Positions 34,601-41,998 of a stretch of 64,000 bases of DNA are shown one piece after another. The stretch is from RGIG1828 sp045541875 (lineage in GTDB: Bacteria; Bacillota; Clostridia; UMGS1810), in assembly GCA_045541875.1 (NCBI GenBank), contig JAZQJX010000072.1:1-64000 (forward strand), in the 5' to 3' direction. Each line of letters begins with the position of its first letter. The stretch's first letter is position 1. The notes beneath the pieces are model-generated. The model had not been told where the DNA came from, made no database searches, and worked only from the letters and a program-made list of their open reading frames with translations. Made by a program: the position numbers and the translations under genes.

Positions 34601-37330
34601 GTTTCCGTTGAAGGCATCGTTTTCTATTTTAACAACACCGTCGGGAACTGTGAAATCTCCGTTCAGCAGACCGCAGGGATAAGCCACGAGAACCGTGCCG
34701 TCCGATGAATACAATACATTGTCTGTTGATTTGAAACGGGGGTTGTCGGGATGTACGCTCAACCCTGTGAGAGACATACAACCGGAGACAGACGGACCGT
34801 CAAATTTTTCAAAGCATGGCGAAAGGGTGAGCTTTTTGAGTAGATAATCGAAAGCAGCCTCTCTTATTGTTGTAACCGTATTACCCATGGTGATTTCGGT
34901 GCATGAGGTGTTTAAAGCAAAGGCATTTTTGCCGATGACAGTTATGCCGTCTTTGATTTCTACGGTCTTTATAGCATCCTTGTAGGGTGTCCAGCCGGCA
35001 GTGTTTGTGATTCCGCCGTTTTCGTCTGAAGAAGTATCAAAATCATAGGTGGCGCCTTTGCCCGAAATCTCAAGAACACCTGTTTGAGTCCAGACCTTCC
35101 ATATGGCAGTGTCACCACATTTTCCACTGTAGTCGGGTGAGATGTAGTCAAAACTCAGATTATATGTCTTTTTATATGTCTGAGTTCCTGTGTTATCATC
35201 CCAATCCTGTGATTTTTGAACAGAATTCCACTGAGCCTCGGTGCCTTTACAGTATATGTCAGCGAGATATGTACATCCCTCAAATGCACCTGATCCGATG
35301 GAAGTCACCGACGGAGGAATGACGACAGAGGACAGATTCACACAATTGATAAAAGCATTATTTGAGATGGTTGTAGTGGTATCTGCCACAACACACTCTG
35401 ACATATTTGATCCGGGGAGACACATAACCAGGGTATCTTTGTTTTTGGTATATAAAACCCCGTCTTCGTTTGTGTAGTGTGTGTTGTCTGCACTTATGTT
35501 AATGCTTTCGAGAGACGGATGGTATGCCATGAAGTCGGCAGTAATTCCGCTAATGTCGCCGCTGAACATAATGCCGGTTATTCGGCTGCAATAATTTTTC
35601 CAGGGGATTTGTTCTTCGGTTTCAAAACAGGGAAGTGCTCTGCTTCCCGTGATTGTGAGATAGCCGCCGGAATATTTCCACTCAAAGCCTTCACCAAAGG
35701 TTCCGCTGTCGGAGTGGTTGAGGCGCAATATTCCCTTACCGTAGGCAGTGTTCCAGTTTGAGGGGGTGTAGACGTGATGTGTGAAAATACTGTTTTTTAT
35801 TTTGTCGGGAGCGTTATTGTCATCCAACAGCGCCAGAACTGCACAGGCTCCGGCAACGTGAGGCGACGACATACTGGTTCCGTCCATGCTGATGTAGGGT
35901 ATACCATTTATATAGTATGTGGAAGATATTGCCACACCCGGTGCGGCAATAAAAGAACTGTTATTAGTTGAGGCACGGTTGCTGAATGATGCCGGATTGC
36001 CATATTTATCTACTGCAGTTACCACAATACCGTTTGACAATGCGGCTACAAATTCTGCAAGGGTGTCCGGCTGAACATTAACGTTCTCGTTTCCTGCAGA
36101 AACAACAAACACGGTGTTTTTGCCCGAATTAATGGCTTCTTTTACCACAGGACGGGAAGACAATTCGTTCATGCTGATACTCATGTTTATTACATCGTGA
36201 GTTACCGCTTTGGATATGGCGCTGTAAATATCGGCTGAGTTTAGCATGCTGTTGCCCGATTCGTCATATATTACCTCAACTCTGTAGGGGCATATATTTA
36301 CATTATCTCCCACAAGCTGAGTTGTGGCGGCAACAATGCCCGCAACGTGTGTTCCATGTCCGTCGGGGTCGGAATTCATAGTCATTGTTTCATCATAGAC
36401 AACTCTGCCGCTAAATATGGTATCCTGAGCATTGAGACCTGTGTCTATGACGGCAACTGTTACTTCTTTATCAGTGTTTAATAATAATTTGTTATCCTGT
36501 ATATATCCTGTGAAATTGCCGTTTTCTGTCCCCCATGTATAGGAAGCGGTGTCAAGACTTACAGGGAAAAGGTTGTCAAGCTCCGTATATTCCACAAGGT
36601 GACTCACCGAAAGAAGCTCGTAGGAGGCTTTTGTTGCTTCCTCGGTGCCGAATTCGGCAAAAATAAGCCCATCGGGGTTCATTGCAATATCAACGGCACC
36701 GGCAAATGCCTCAACAAGGGTGTCGTCTGTAATGGTGTTTTTGTTTTTGAGCTTTGCAAAAATGCGCTTTGTCTGAAACTTTTTAAGAAGCTTGACCGAG
36801 TTCTCGGAATCAGTTGGAATGGGGGTATAGCCCGTGGCATCTGCAATGTCAGACACACGAGCAAAGGTTGTGCCATCAATGAGCATGCCCTGAATTTGGT
36901 CATCGTCTGCTTCGCCGGCGGAAGTTTCTACACATGTTACTGTGTCGTCGCAGTTTATGTATGTTTCCCCTGTCTCCTCGTTTTTGCCCAGCTCGTAGTC
37001 CAGAACGTCGGAGTATGCACTCAGTGACAGGTGAAGCTCACCGTCTTTAACAAAGACTTCGGTGTCGACTCCCACGGTGTCTTCTAGGTTTTCTCCCAAA
37101 AGACCAATGGGGACTTCGGCTTCAATAAAAATGCCTTCGGCGTATTTGTCCAGGGCATCGCCATCCACCGCATCGTCTATGGCTTTGACAAATTCGTCCT
37201 GATTGCAAATCGCATCCGAAAGCATTAAGTATACCGGAGACAAATCTGCACTCTGATTGGCAAATGCCGTGGGCACAAGTTGAAAAATCTGTGCTAAAAT
37301 CAGCAGAAGTGACAAAAAGATTTTTTTCAT
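28697..37330 (-). CDS. Giant secreted subtilase with BspA-type leucine-rich repeats
   Basis: About 2877 residues. The signal peptide is MKKIFLSLLLILAQIFQLVPTAFA. A prodomain region includes GMLIDGTTFARVSDIADATGY (copper-amine-oxidase-N-like) and an I9-like segment. The S8 protease follows with Asp in AVIDTGL (~296), His in DGHGTHVAGIV (~328) and Ser in DGTSMSSPHVAG (~488). The remainder is BspA/LRR_5 repeats of ~23 residues (for example SITIPESVTSIGEYAFDGC-like units), grouped in eight blocks. Each block opens with a cap of the type CG-x-x-W...G-x-L-x-I-x-G-x-G...PW, near residues 550, 740, 1050, 1490, 1790, 2190, 2405 and 2670. I use the second ATG because AAAGGAT touches the first. No LPxTG or SLH anchor; the last ~90 residues form a separate beta-rich domain. 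Likely surface or secreted adhesin/protease. Confidence 0.93.
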   Translation of the reverse strand: MKKIFLSLLLILAQIFQLVPTAFANQSADLSPVYLMLSDAICNQDEFVKAIDDAVDGDALDKYAEGIFIEAEVPIGLLGENLEDTVGVDTEVFVKDGELHLSLSAYSDVLDYELGKNEETGETYINCDDTVTCVETSAGEADDDQIQGMLIDGTTFARVSDIADATGYTPIPTDSENSVKLLKKFQTKRIFAKLKNKNTITDDTLVEAFAGAVDIAMNPDGLIFAEFGTEEATKASYELLSVSHLVEYTELDNLFPVSLDTASYTWGTENGNFTGYIQDNKLLLNTDKEVTVAVIDTGLNAQDTIFSGRVVYDETMTMNSDPDGHGTHVAGIVAATTQLVGDNVNICPYRVEVIYDESGNSMLNSADIYSAISKAVTHDVINMSISMNELSSRPVVKEAINSGKNTVFVVSAGNENVNVQPDTLAEFVAALSNGIVVTAVDKYGNPASFSNRASTNNSSFIAAPGVAISSTYYINGIPYISMDGTSMSSPHVAGACAVLALLDDNNAPDKIKNSIFTHHVYTPSNWNTAYGKGILRLNHSDSGTFGEGFEWKYSGGYLTITGSRALPCFETEEQIPWKNYCSRITGIMFSGDISGITADFMAYHPSLESINISADNTHYTNEDGVLYTKNKDTLVMCLPGSNMSECVVADTTTTISNNAFINCVNLSSVVIPPSVTSIGSGAFEGCTYLADIYCKGTEAQWNSVQKSQDWDDNTGTQTYKKTYNLSFDYISPDYSGKCGDTAIWKVWTQTGVLEISGKGATYDFDTSSDENGGITNTAGWTPYKDAIKTVEIKDGITVIGKNAFALNTSCTEITMGNTVTTIREAAFDYLLKKLTLSPCFEKFDGPSVSGCMSLTGLSVHPDNPRFKSTDNVLYSSDGTVLVAYPCGLLNGDFTVPDGVVKIENDAFNGNYYIENIKFNEGLVTIGDRAFMNSNLNYELVFPSTLKTIGERAFEECSSIRYTGLPHGFENVGNRAFYGCLGLRYMSLPTTLKSIGRWAFTGCNYMKELCYAGTSAQWDAVNKADDWNFSMTAKLVFDRTLPGRATDDEGMCGSNASWEYWAQEGVLKINGYGAMDDNDVLYENYRKTVKTLYIANGITEIGNGFFEYFINLETVVLPNTITKIGNSAFTFCTSLKSISIPGSVEEIGEYAFLGCSSMESVTMLWGVKNIRYQAFAGCDALTAVVMENSVKLIEDGVFWDCPLLNNVTIPTGVTKIYNGTFEGCTSLSNIVLHDNITSIGDEAFKDCVALEKLTLPKNLEEITNRTFAGSGVTSFDVHPESTKLTSHDGVLFSYDMTSLIAYPIGKEGSVYAIPSETTEIKSYAFQYAEHLEEVVLHSGIKTIPAYAFNYAPKLKKVNLSNVETIGEFAFYRCYVFEDMGEARKLKTVGRYAFTDNRALKNLTIYENVTFVGESAFSGCTSVSTILIYKGERDFGGRAFEIGEALKNVYHTGTLEEWAGAYNWPGVDIIHGYDPQSHCSKGTFNENITWSLDLSTGVLELGGTGDIPDFKSQNEVPWCFEDAIKEVVVGEGITSLGSYSFYRCDLIESVTIEGSLSKIGDYCFYCCTELKSVSSSKPIKSIGNYAFDYCSKLSEAPLSEGTEHIGNYAFENCSAIESLTIPGSIKTFGKYCFYRAYGLTRVNVSSGAVTLGEYMFAQCKSLSSVTLPDTFEAVPANAFNQCSVLSEITMPETLVSIGEKAFYGCTKLSLTKLPSALKTIGASAFYNCNSITSLVVYPSLESIGTDGLYFSSTVPVYFTASPKEWNAITGATALKTISVCHNFDGKTIPDHYGYAGYFAWHIYEDISTLKIFGSGTMSSSMNYYYSAYADKIKYIVLDESITSISRGSFKNLTSLEEYTFPSHITTLNSGIFMGCTALSRIDITGLDITEIPESFFSGLTALTEALLPDGITVIPDNAFSGCSMLQEIDIPSGVTTIGAWAFSGCSALKSIDLPSGVTGIGEGAFYKCTSLATIEIPAGVEAIGSYTFDLCKSLTHITIGENVKTIGENAFSNSGLVSVVISDGVETIGSSAFSSCTKLTQVSLPDSVTSLGNNAFSSCSSLSSVTFGSGVKSIKSQTFMDCKSLATVNFAKGLETIKTNAFLRCTALDFVEFPDGLKTIEGGSFGGCTALATIVVPTELETIGSFPSGVLKAVYYKGTQEQWRAITGSYVIDKNIIVYSYNPGNEEDAFWSFDKQSGILTITADGNMSEWTCNTSNAVPWKIYADKITSAHIGADVTLIGADAFSGLDNLVSVEIDPGNKSFRSEDGFVYSLTSGELVFYSGENSATSITLPDGITKLACQVFKDNTALTEIILPQGLTTIGEYAFSGCTALTTLYIPGSLAEIKKRAFDSCTTLISLQYGGGIKQWENVTKYSTWNTNYKAVYYYVDMNNPSKGYGSDASKYYVWRYYEDQKLLKLFVESDTMPAMSSQPSWAGYMSTIETFEIVGSPVNIGKYTFTRLTNLKKIIIPDSVVRIDEYAFSQCSKFNDISWLDGITTIGDYGFYGCTGLTEINIPDTVTSIGKSAFSGCYYLEKITIPESVTSIGEYAFDACRKLTSLTFPQSITTIPRYAFNGCLGLKEYTIQPHITTISAYAFKGCTSLVKLIIPETVTSIGTEFVPLTSTDLMVYFEGSDDAFSKMYSKPRTAKFTVVCDYNAQTETFGGSCGTGVNWTFNPATGVLTISGSGNFGSFNNASQVPWYNYFSQITEVRVHEGVKQLGSYLFNGCSNLKTVYLPSTVKTLGTRIFYDCTSLAQIKYVGTQSSWDLISKSGNWNYDMGKSVSGGTVIVPNSTENYLIDCYKNSNGDVVVSPVSLNTSYEGKMAVAFYKDNKLVDTEVYTADSSARIYELSFDCDTVKTIWLKGFDSVMPLCLSKSLKN

Positions 37331-37370
37331 AAAAAACATATCCTTTCATAGCATAGCCATATTCTGTAAA

Positions 37371-37432
37371 CACTGAAATGACAAGAATTCCATTTCGGTG
37401 TTGTCGGCAATGGCTAAAATATTCAGTTGCCG
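37371..37432 (-). promoter_or_regulatory. Two stable hairpins in the giant gene's 5' UTR
   Basis: CGGCAA/TTGCCG (37405-37432) and CACCGAAATG/CATTTCAGTG (37371-37400) lie in a ~190-nt leader just before the ribosome site. They do not match a riboswitch that I recognise. The remaining gap up to 37803 holds the promoter and a terminator but no gene. Confidence 0.45.
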
Positions 37433-37526
37433 ATTTGATTAATATGCCTGCAATTATATGTATCCGGCAAATATTCTGTTTTTAAACTCCATATTAAATA
37501 AAATGACAATATTACAAATGTATGTT

Positions 37527-37555
37527 ATTGTATCATAATATGTGTGATTAGTCAA
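37527..37555 (-). promoter_or_regulatory. Promoter of the giant LRR-protease gene
   Basis: On the minus strand TTGACT, 17 bp, TACAAT, implying a leader of about 190 nt. Confidence 0.75.
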
Positions 37556-37701
37556 TTGTATTTCTTATGCGGGTTAGTGTCAAGTCAGGATAAAAATATA
37601 TTCCCACTTTTTACTATATATGCAGATTATATCACGAAACGGTTTTTAAATCAATATAAACCCAAATGCTTATATACTTTTCTATCTTCTTGTGCCCACA
37701 A

Positions 37702-37738
37702 AAATACAGAGGTCACCAAAAAACAACTGTGACCTCTG
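37702..37738 (-). terminator. Intrinsic terminator of the sigma/anti-sigma operon
   Basis: A perfect 10-bp stem (CAGAGGTCAC with GTGACCTCTG) followed on the minus strand by TATTTTTG. Confidence 0.85.
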
Positions 37739-37803
37739 CACCTATTATAAAATCATTAATGATTGTTTACTTATTATTTCTTTCATATGTGTTTTTATAC
37801 TAA

Positions 37804-38760
37804 TCAGAATGAAAGAATATTTAAAATTTCTTCTTCAGACAGTGTGTCTGAGCATATCCCCACATAAACGTCATTTACAAAGGTTGAAACTCCTGTCTGA
37901 GGCGGTGATTTTTTGGAAATATAAACATTTACGGAATACTTTCCATCGGGGGAACTTCCGGATATATTCAAAACATCATATATAATTTCTCCACCCTGCT
38001 TTTTTATAACAGCGGAAGAGGGGATATAAAGTTCTATGTCATAGGGCAGAGAAATTTTTGAAAGCACATTAAATCCCGCATATTCCCAGTAGTTTTCAAT
38101 ACTTATAATCTCATCTGTAACACTTGAAGCGACTGAACTACCTCCACCACCGCCACCGGAAGATATCTTTTTTTCCTCGCAAGGAGCCTCGGATTTGTCG
38201 CAGACAACGGCGGATTCACCGCTGTCCTCTTCGTTTGCCATCTTTGGCGAAGGCAGATAAGAATCATCTGTTTCACTGAACAAATCGCAACTTTCCGGTT
38301 CATCATTTCCCGGGGAATTCATGGGAGGAGATGTCACAGACCTTTCATAAGACATAGAATTTCTGATTTTATCTTCATCAGATGATGTGACTGCATTTTC
38401 GGAAACTCTTGTTTTATCTGACAGGAAGATGTCTTTGTTTTGTTTTTCGTCAGAAAAAACTACGGTTTCCTCATAAGAATCCGCCTTTTCCGCATTGTTT
38501 TTGTCTTTTACATCATACGCAATAAGTTTGTCAGATGTTTTGAGATCGGATTGGGAAATCCCAAAATACAGATTTCCCAAAACTCCAAGTGCAACCACCA
38601 AAGCCAATCCCGCGGCAAAAGAAAGCACATACATCTTTTTGAAATTCCATATCCCGTGCTTTTCCTGTGATGATTTTTCAATTATGGAGGCAAGAAGTTC
38701 TTTGTTTGTGTCGATTTCATCCGTCATTTTTTTGTAGACTTCTTTAAAATTCATAATCAT
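37804..38760 (-). CDS. Putative anti-sigma factor, single-pass membrane protein
   Basis: A 318-residue protein partnered with the ECF sigma gene. The cytoplasmic N-terminus (~40 residues, MNFKEVYKKMTDEIDTNKELLASIIEKS) would hold the sigma factor. One transmembrane helix follows (VLSFAAGLALVVALGVLGNLYFG). The exported part is a long acidic, low-complexity stretch ending in a glycine run (SSGGGGGGSSV), then a ~110-residue C-terminal domain (NYWEYAGFNVLSKISLPYDIEL...) that could be the sensor. No zinc-finger HxxxCxxC is present, so it is not a ZAS-type anti-sigma. It overlaps the sigma gene by 17 bp and has GGAGGGAG upstream. Confidence 0.8.
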   Translation of the reverse strand: MIMNFKEVYKKMTDEIDTNKELLASIIEKSSQEKHGIWNFKKMYVLSFAAGLALVVALGVLGNLYFGISQSDLKTSDKLIAYDVKDKNNAEKADSYEETVVFSDEKQNKDIFLSDKTRVSENAVTSSDEDKIRNSMSYERSVTSPPMNSPGNDEPESCDLFSETDDSYLPSPKMANEEDSGESAVVCDKSEAPCEEKKISSGGGGGGSSVASSVTDEIISIENYWEYAGFNVLSKISLPYDIELYIPSSAVIKKQGGEIIYDVLNISGSSPDGKYSVNVYISKKSPPQTGVSTFVNDVYVGICSDTLSEEEILNILSF

Positions 38761-39235
38761 ATCTCCCTCCCAAGAGTTCCTTCAGTTGGTTTCTGCCTCT
38801 GAAAAGATGGGATTTTACTGTGGACTCTTTTTGATTTAAAAGTTTTGCAATATCCGATACAGACATATCTTCATAATAAAAAAGATGAATGACTGTGGCA
38901 TATTTTTTCGGAAGTTTTTTAACCTGTTCATGCAAATCACTATACTCCGGTGATGAAAATTCCAGTTCCTGAGAGAGAGGTACGGTTTTTTTAAACCACG
39001 AACCGGTAAACACACTTTTTGTACAGTTTATGCACACTCTTATAAGCCATGCCTTTATGTGTTCTTCCGACTGAAAAACTTTATCGGTTTTTATGTATCT
39101 TAAAAACACATCCTGGCACACATCTTCGGCAATTTCCTTATCTTTTGCCCTTGCAAGAGCAAGACGGTATATCATGTCAAAATACTTTTGAATTATAATT
39201 TCTTTGGAAATTGAAAACTCCATGCCTTTTTCCAT
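38744..39235 (-). CDS. ECF-type RNA polymerase sigma factor
   Basis: A protein of about 163 residues with sigma region 2 (FDMIYRLALARAKDKEIAEDVCQDVFLRYI) and region 4 (LPKKYATVIHLFYYEDMSVSDIAKLLNQ..., helix-turn-helix with KESTVKSHLFRGRNQLKELL). No regions 1 or 3, as expected for the ECF class. I start at the ATG after GAGGAGGGG; a TTG two codons earlier is too near the ribosome site. It is translationally coupled to the anti-sigma gene. A promoter with an ECF-like look lies just upstream, suggesting autoregulation. Confidence 0.92.
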   Translation of the reverse strand: MEKGMEFSISKEIIIQKYFDMIYRLALARAKDKEIAEDVCQDVFLRYIKTDKVFQSEEHIKAWLIRVCINCTKSVFTGSWFKKTVPLSQELEFSSPEYSDLHEQVKKLPKKYATVIHLFYYEDMSVSDIAKLLNQKESTVKSHLFRGRNQLKELLGGRYDYEF

Positions 39236-39260
39236 CAGCAAATTCCCCTCCTCTCATATA

Positions 39261-39290
39261 TAATACTTTTATGTCTCCTGAAAGGTTGCA
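39261..39290 (-). promoter_or_regulatory. ECF-type autoregulatory promoter
   Basis: On the minus strand TGCAACC (AAC-type -35, followed by TTT), 17 bp, GTATTA. The -35 is the form used by many ECF sigma factors, and no TTGACA/TATAAT pair is evident. Confidence 0.55.
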
Positions 39291-39332
39291 TGATTAAAGA
39301 CAAATTTTTAATCTGACAATCACTATAAAAAC

Positions 39333-39356
39333 AAAAAGAGCCCTAAAGCCCTTTTT
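39333..39356 (-). terminator. Terminator overlapping the end of the Gx transporter gene
   Basis: AAAAAGGGCT-TTAG-GGCTCTTTTT on the minus strand: the stem includes the last codons (Lys-Gly-Leu-stop) of the gene and is followed by GTTTTTATAG. Confidence 0.7.
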
Positions 39357-39855
39357 GATGTTTTAATATTTTTTGGGCATAGGTGATGCAGTAATTTGCA
39401 CAAACTCCTGTAAATATGCCGCTTATCATTGATATTATCACTAAAAACAGGAAATAATATGCTATGGACAATTGTTGTGTAACTAAAACTGCCACTACAA
39501 TCTGTCCAAGGTTATGAAAAATTGCACATATAATACCTGTTGCCCACATGGATGAACGTTCAATAAAATTCCGACATATGCAAAGTGCAACAAAACTCAA
39601 AAGTCCTCCTGCCACGGAATAGAGCATGGACATCACCTGACCAAAAAGCATTGATGCAATTATTATTCTCATCATAAGGATTAAAAATGCTTCCTTTTTT
39701 CCGAAAATATAAACTGCCACCATTGTTATTATATTTGCAAGTCCAAGTTTTGCTCCGGGTATAAATGTCAGAGGCGGAATCACACACTCCAGGGCATAAA
39801 GCCCCAACGCCATTGACGAGAGCAGCGCCATAAGCACATATTTCCTTGTTTTCAT
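39343..39855 (-). CDS. Gx transporter / heptaprenyl diphosphate synthase component I family
   Basis: A 170-residue membrane protein with about five helices. It has the family's conserved segment FIPGAKLGLANIITMVAVYIFG, and SMLYSVAGGLLSF and IFHNLGQIVVA. The family is annotated as heptaprenyl diphosphate synthase component I, but its membrane topology resembles an ECF-transporter S component, so a transport role is more likely. Follows the NusG-II protein by 1 bp, a pairing seen in many Firmicutes. Confidence 0.88.
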   Translation of the reverse strand: MKTRKYVLMALLSSMALGLYALECVIPPLTFIPGAKLGLANIITMVAVYIFGKKEAFLILMMRIIIASMLFGQVMSMLYSVAGGLLSFVALCICRNFIERSSMWATGIICAIFHNLGQIVVAVLVTQQLSIAYYFLFLVIISMISGIFTGVCANYCITYAQKILKHQKGL

Positions 39856-39856
39856 C

Positions 39857-40225
39857 TTATGCTCCCTGAGTTATATCAACATCATCTTCATCATCTGTAA
39901 GTTTTATCACCACGTTATTGGGAAGGCACACAATGGGCCTTGCACCGTTTGAAATTGCACCTTGTTTTATACAGAGTTTATCGGGACAATCTGCTTCAAT
40001 GACCGATATCTGACCGTTTTCAACGAAAATTATATTCCCTTCAAGTTCTATTGTATAGGCTTTTCTTACTGCCGTAAGGTCAATTTTCTGAACAAGATTT
40101 CCGTCTTCATAGATGCAGGCTATTTTTTTGCCTGTATCTTTGGCGTTGAGATATACTATTCCTGCGGCGGCTGCAATGGCTGCGGCAGAAAAACAAAGTG
40201 CAAGAACTTTGGTTGACTTTTTCAT
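39857..40225 (-). CDS. NusG domain II-containing exported protein
   Basis: A 122-residue protein with an N-terminal membrane anchor or signal (KVLALCFSAAAIAAAAGIVYL) and a NusG_II domain: KIACIYEDGNLVQKIDL, IEADCPDKLCIKQGAI (two Cys) and ARPIVCLPNNVVIKL. Function is unknown; in Firmicutes it is coupled to the Gx transporter, and the Cys pair suggests a redox or ligand-binding role. The start overlaps the dusB stop as ATGA. Confidence 0.88.
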   Translation of the reverse strand: MKKSTKVLALCFSAAAIAAAAGIVYLNAKDTGKKIACIYEDGNLVQKIDLTAVRKAYTIELEGNIIFVENGQISVIEADCPDKLCIKQGAISNGARPIVCLPNNVVIKLTDDEDDVDITQGA

Positions 40226-41205
40226 TTCCCCTCATCTCCTTTGGATAAATAATTTATATACTCATCTATTATATTCATAAGTTCTTTAAGGGTTTCTGTC
40301 TGACAAACTTCGTTTCTGACAGTTGCTCCGGAGTGCATCCCTTTTGTGTACCATGCAACATGTTTACGGGCTTCCCTGACACCTGTTCTTTCACCTTTCA
40401 ACTCACACAAAAGAAGAATATGCTTTTTCATAACAGAAAGTCTTTCCTCCCAGGTTGGATATGTCAGAACTTTTTTTGACGAAATGTATTCATCAATCTG
40501 TCTGAAAATGAAAGGATTGCCCTGAGCACCGCGAGCAACCATAACAGCATCGCATCCTGTCTCTTTCATCATTGAAACTGCATCTTCTGCCTCGTATATA
40601 TCTCCGTTTCCGATGACAGGAACAGAAACTGCGTCTTTCACTTTTTTAATGTAAGACCGGTCAGATTTTCCCGAATAATACATGGCGGCAGTTCTTCCGT
40701 GAACGGTTATGGCAGATGCACCGCCGTCTTCTATTATTTTGGCAAGAGTTTCAACGTCTGTAAAATCTTTAATGCCGCATCTTATTTTACAACTGACCGG
40801 TATGGAAACTGCCCGGGAAACTTCTTTCACAATTTCGCCTATAAGTTTAAAGTCCTTTAAAAGCGCACTTCCGTCACCGCCTGAAGTGACTTTTGGAGCA
40901 GGGCATCCCATATTGATATCTATCATTTTTATGCCCATATCCTCGATTTTTTTTGCAGACTCTGCCATAATATGAGGTTCATGTCCGAAAATCTGCACTA
41001 TGAGAGGATCTTCTTCCGGACTTGTTTCCATCAGAGAAAAGGTCTTTTTATCATTATAGTGCATTGCTTTTGCACTGACCATTTCGGAAAACACTCCGCC
41101 GGCTCCCCAGTTTTTGCAAATCAGACGGAAAGCAAGATCGGTTATACCTGCCATTGGTGCAAGAAATATGTTGTTTTCAAAAATTACATTACCTATTTTT
41201 ATCAT
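40222..41205 (-). CDS. dusB: tRNA-dihydrouridine synthase, DusB type
   Basis: A 327-residue FMN enzyme that reduces uridines in tRNA. It shows the family start FLAPMAGITDLAFR, then MVSAKAMHY, DINMGCPAPKVTSGGDGSALL (catalytic Cys in NMGCPAP), CKIRCG, TVHGRT and ARGAQGNPFIFR. I start at MIKIGNVIFENN; the frame extends 27 codons further, but that part translates the hairpin repeat at 41252-41289 and is not coding. The nearest ribosome-like site (AAAGG) is about 17 nt from this ATG, longer than usual. Confidence 0.93.
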   Translation of the reverse strand: MIKIGNVIFENNIFLAPMAGITDLAFRLICKNWGAGGVFSEMVSAKAMHYNDKKTFSLMETSPEEDPLIVQIFGHEPHIMAESAKKIEDMGIKMIDINMGCPAPKVTSGGDGSALLKDFKLIGEIVKEVSRAVSIPVSCKIRCGIKDFTDVETLAKIIEDGGASAITVHGRTAAMYYSGKSDRSYIKKVKDAVSVPVIGNGDIYEAEDAVSMMKETGCDAVMVARGAQGNPFIFRQIDEYISSKKVLTYPTWEERLSVMKKHILLLCELKGERTGVREARKHVAWYTKGMHSGATVRNEVCQTETLKELMNIIDEYINYLSKGDEGK

Positions 41206-41251
41206 ATCAATAACTTTTATACCTTTCAGACCTGCACTTAAATATAATAAT

Positions 41252-41289
41252 ATTTTTATTGTATAGGAACGAAGTTTCCTATACAATAA
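41252..41289. repeat. Hairpin repeat with TTTCCTATACAATA arms, copy 2
   Basis: TTTTTATTGTATAGGAAC, GAA, GTTTCCTATACAATAAAAA: the same design as 9725-9766, with a paired change (ACTGT to ATTGT on the left, ACAGT to ACAAT on the right), so the stem is kept. Confidence 0.75.
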
Positions 41290-41295
41290 AAACTG

Positions 41296-41329
41296 AAAAT
41301 GCGGGATGACACCAATAGGTCATCCCGCA
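41296..41329 (-). terminator. Terminator of nrdR
   Basis: TGCGGGATGAC and GTCATCCCGCA form an 11-bp stem; TTTTCAGTTTTT follows on the minus strand. It is ~90 bp after the stop. Confidence 0.75.
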
Positions 41330-41421
41330 CATATTTGCAGATATTTAAGTATGAAAAAATTTTACATACCCTGAAACTCTCTTCCGGCTACCTATGGAGC
41401 ACAAAAGAAATCTTTGTGAAA

Positions 41422-41877
41422 TCATTTTGAACGAATGAGAGAACTGAGTTCCTCCATAAATGAATTTACATCTCTGAATTCTCGGTATACAGACGCAAAA
41501 CGAACATATGCAATGTCATTTAAAACTTTGAGTTTGTCCATTACAAGTTCGCCTATTTCTGTCGACGTTACCTCACGGTCAAGGGAATTGTTGAGAACAC
41601 TTTCAATTTCAAGAACCATATTCTCAATCTGAGCAAAACTAACCGGCGTTTTTTCGCAGGCACGAAGAAGACCGTTCAAAAGTTTTTGTCTGTTATATAC
41701 CTGACGTTTACCGTCTTTTTTGATGATTACAAGAGGAACAGATTCAATCTGTTCATATGTTGTAAATCTCTTTTCGCATTTAAGACATTCTCTGCGACGT
41801 CTTATGGAAGAGCCATCATCAATCGGTCTTGAATCAATTACTTTACTTTCGAGATACTCACAATATGGACATTTCAT
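41422..41877 (-). CDS. nrdR: Transcriptional repressor NrdR
   Basis: A 151-residue repressor of ribonucleotide reductase genes. The zinc ribbon is MKCPYCEYLESKVIDSRP ... RRRECLKCEKRFTTYE (four Cys), followed by the ATP-cone (VIIKKDGKRQVYNRQKLLNGLLRACEKTPV). I start at MKCPYCEY, with AAGGAGAG upstream. It follows ftsZ, with a terminator between them; no clear promoter was found, but a CACGGG/CCCGTG hairpin lies just before its ribosome site. Confidence 0.96.
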   Translation of the reverse strand: MKCPYCEYLESKVIDSRPIDDGSSIRRRRECLKCEKRFTTYEQIESVPLVIIKKDGKRQVYNRQKLLNGLLRACEKTPVSFAQIENMVLEIESVLNNSLDREVTSTEIGELVMDKLKVLNDIAYVRFASVYREFRDVNSFMEELSSLIRSK

Positions 41878-41955
41878 AATTTTTCTCTCCTTGAGCACGG
41901 GAACTGAAGCCCGTGTGACTTAATTTTGCACACTTTCAAATTGTCGTTGTGCTTA

Positions 41956-41988
41956 AACAAATATGCTGTACATAATCATACAGCATAT
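41956..41988 (-). terminator. Terminator of the ftsZ transcript
   Basis: ATATGCTGTA and TACAGCATAT form a 10-bp stem 11 bp after the ftsZ stop, followed by TTGTTT on the minus strand. Confidence 0.75.
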
Positions 41989-41998
41989 CTGAAAAAAA

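Noticed and set aside
28697..35700. Possible CRISPR or DNA tandem repeat array because of recurring motifs
   Set aside because: The repetition is at protein level (23-residue LRR units) inside one continuous frame; DNA copies are diverged and without spacers.
36599..37027. Plus-strand open frame opposite the giant LRR gene
   Set aside because: One of many shadow frames caused by the repeat-rich gene on the other strand.
41206..41286. N-terminal extension of dusB
   Set aside because: The extra codons lie partly on the TTTCCTATACAATA hairpin repeat, and the conserved protein begins at MIKIGNVIF.
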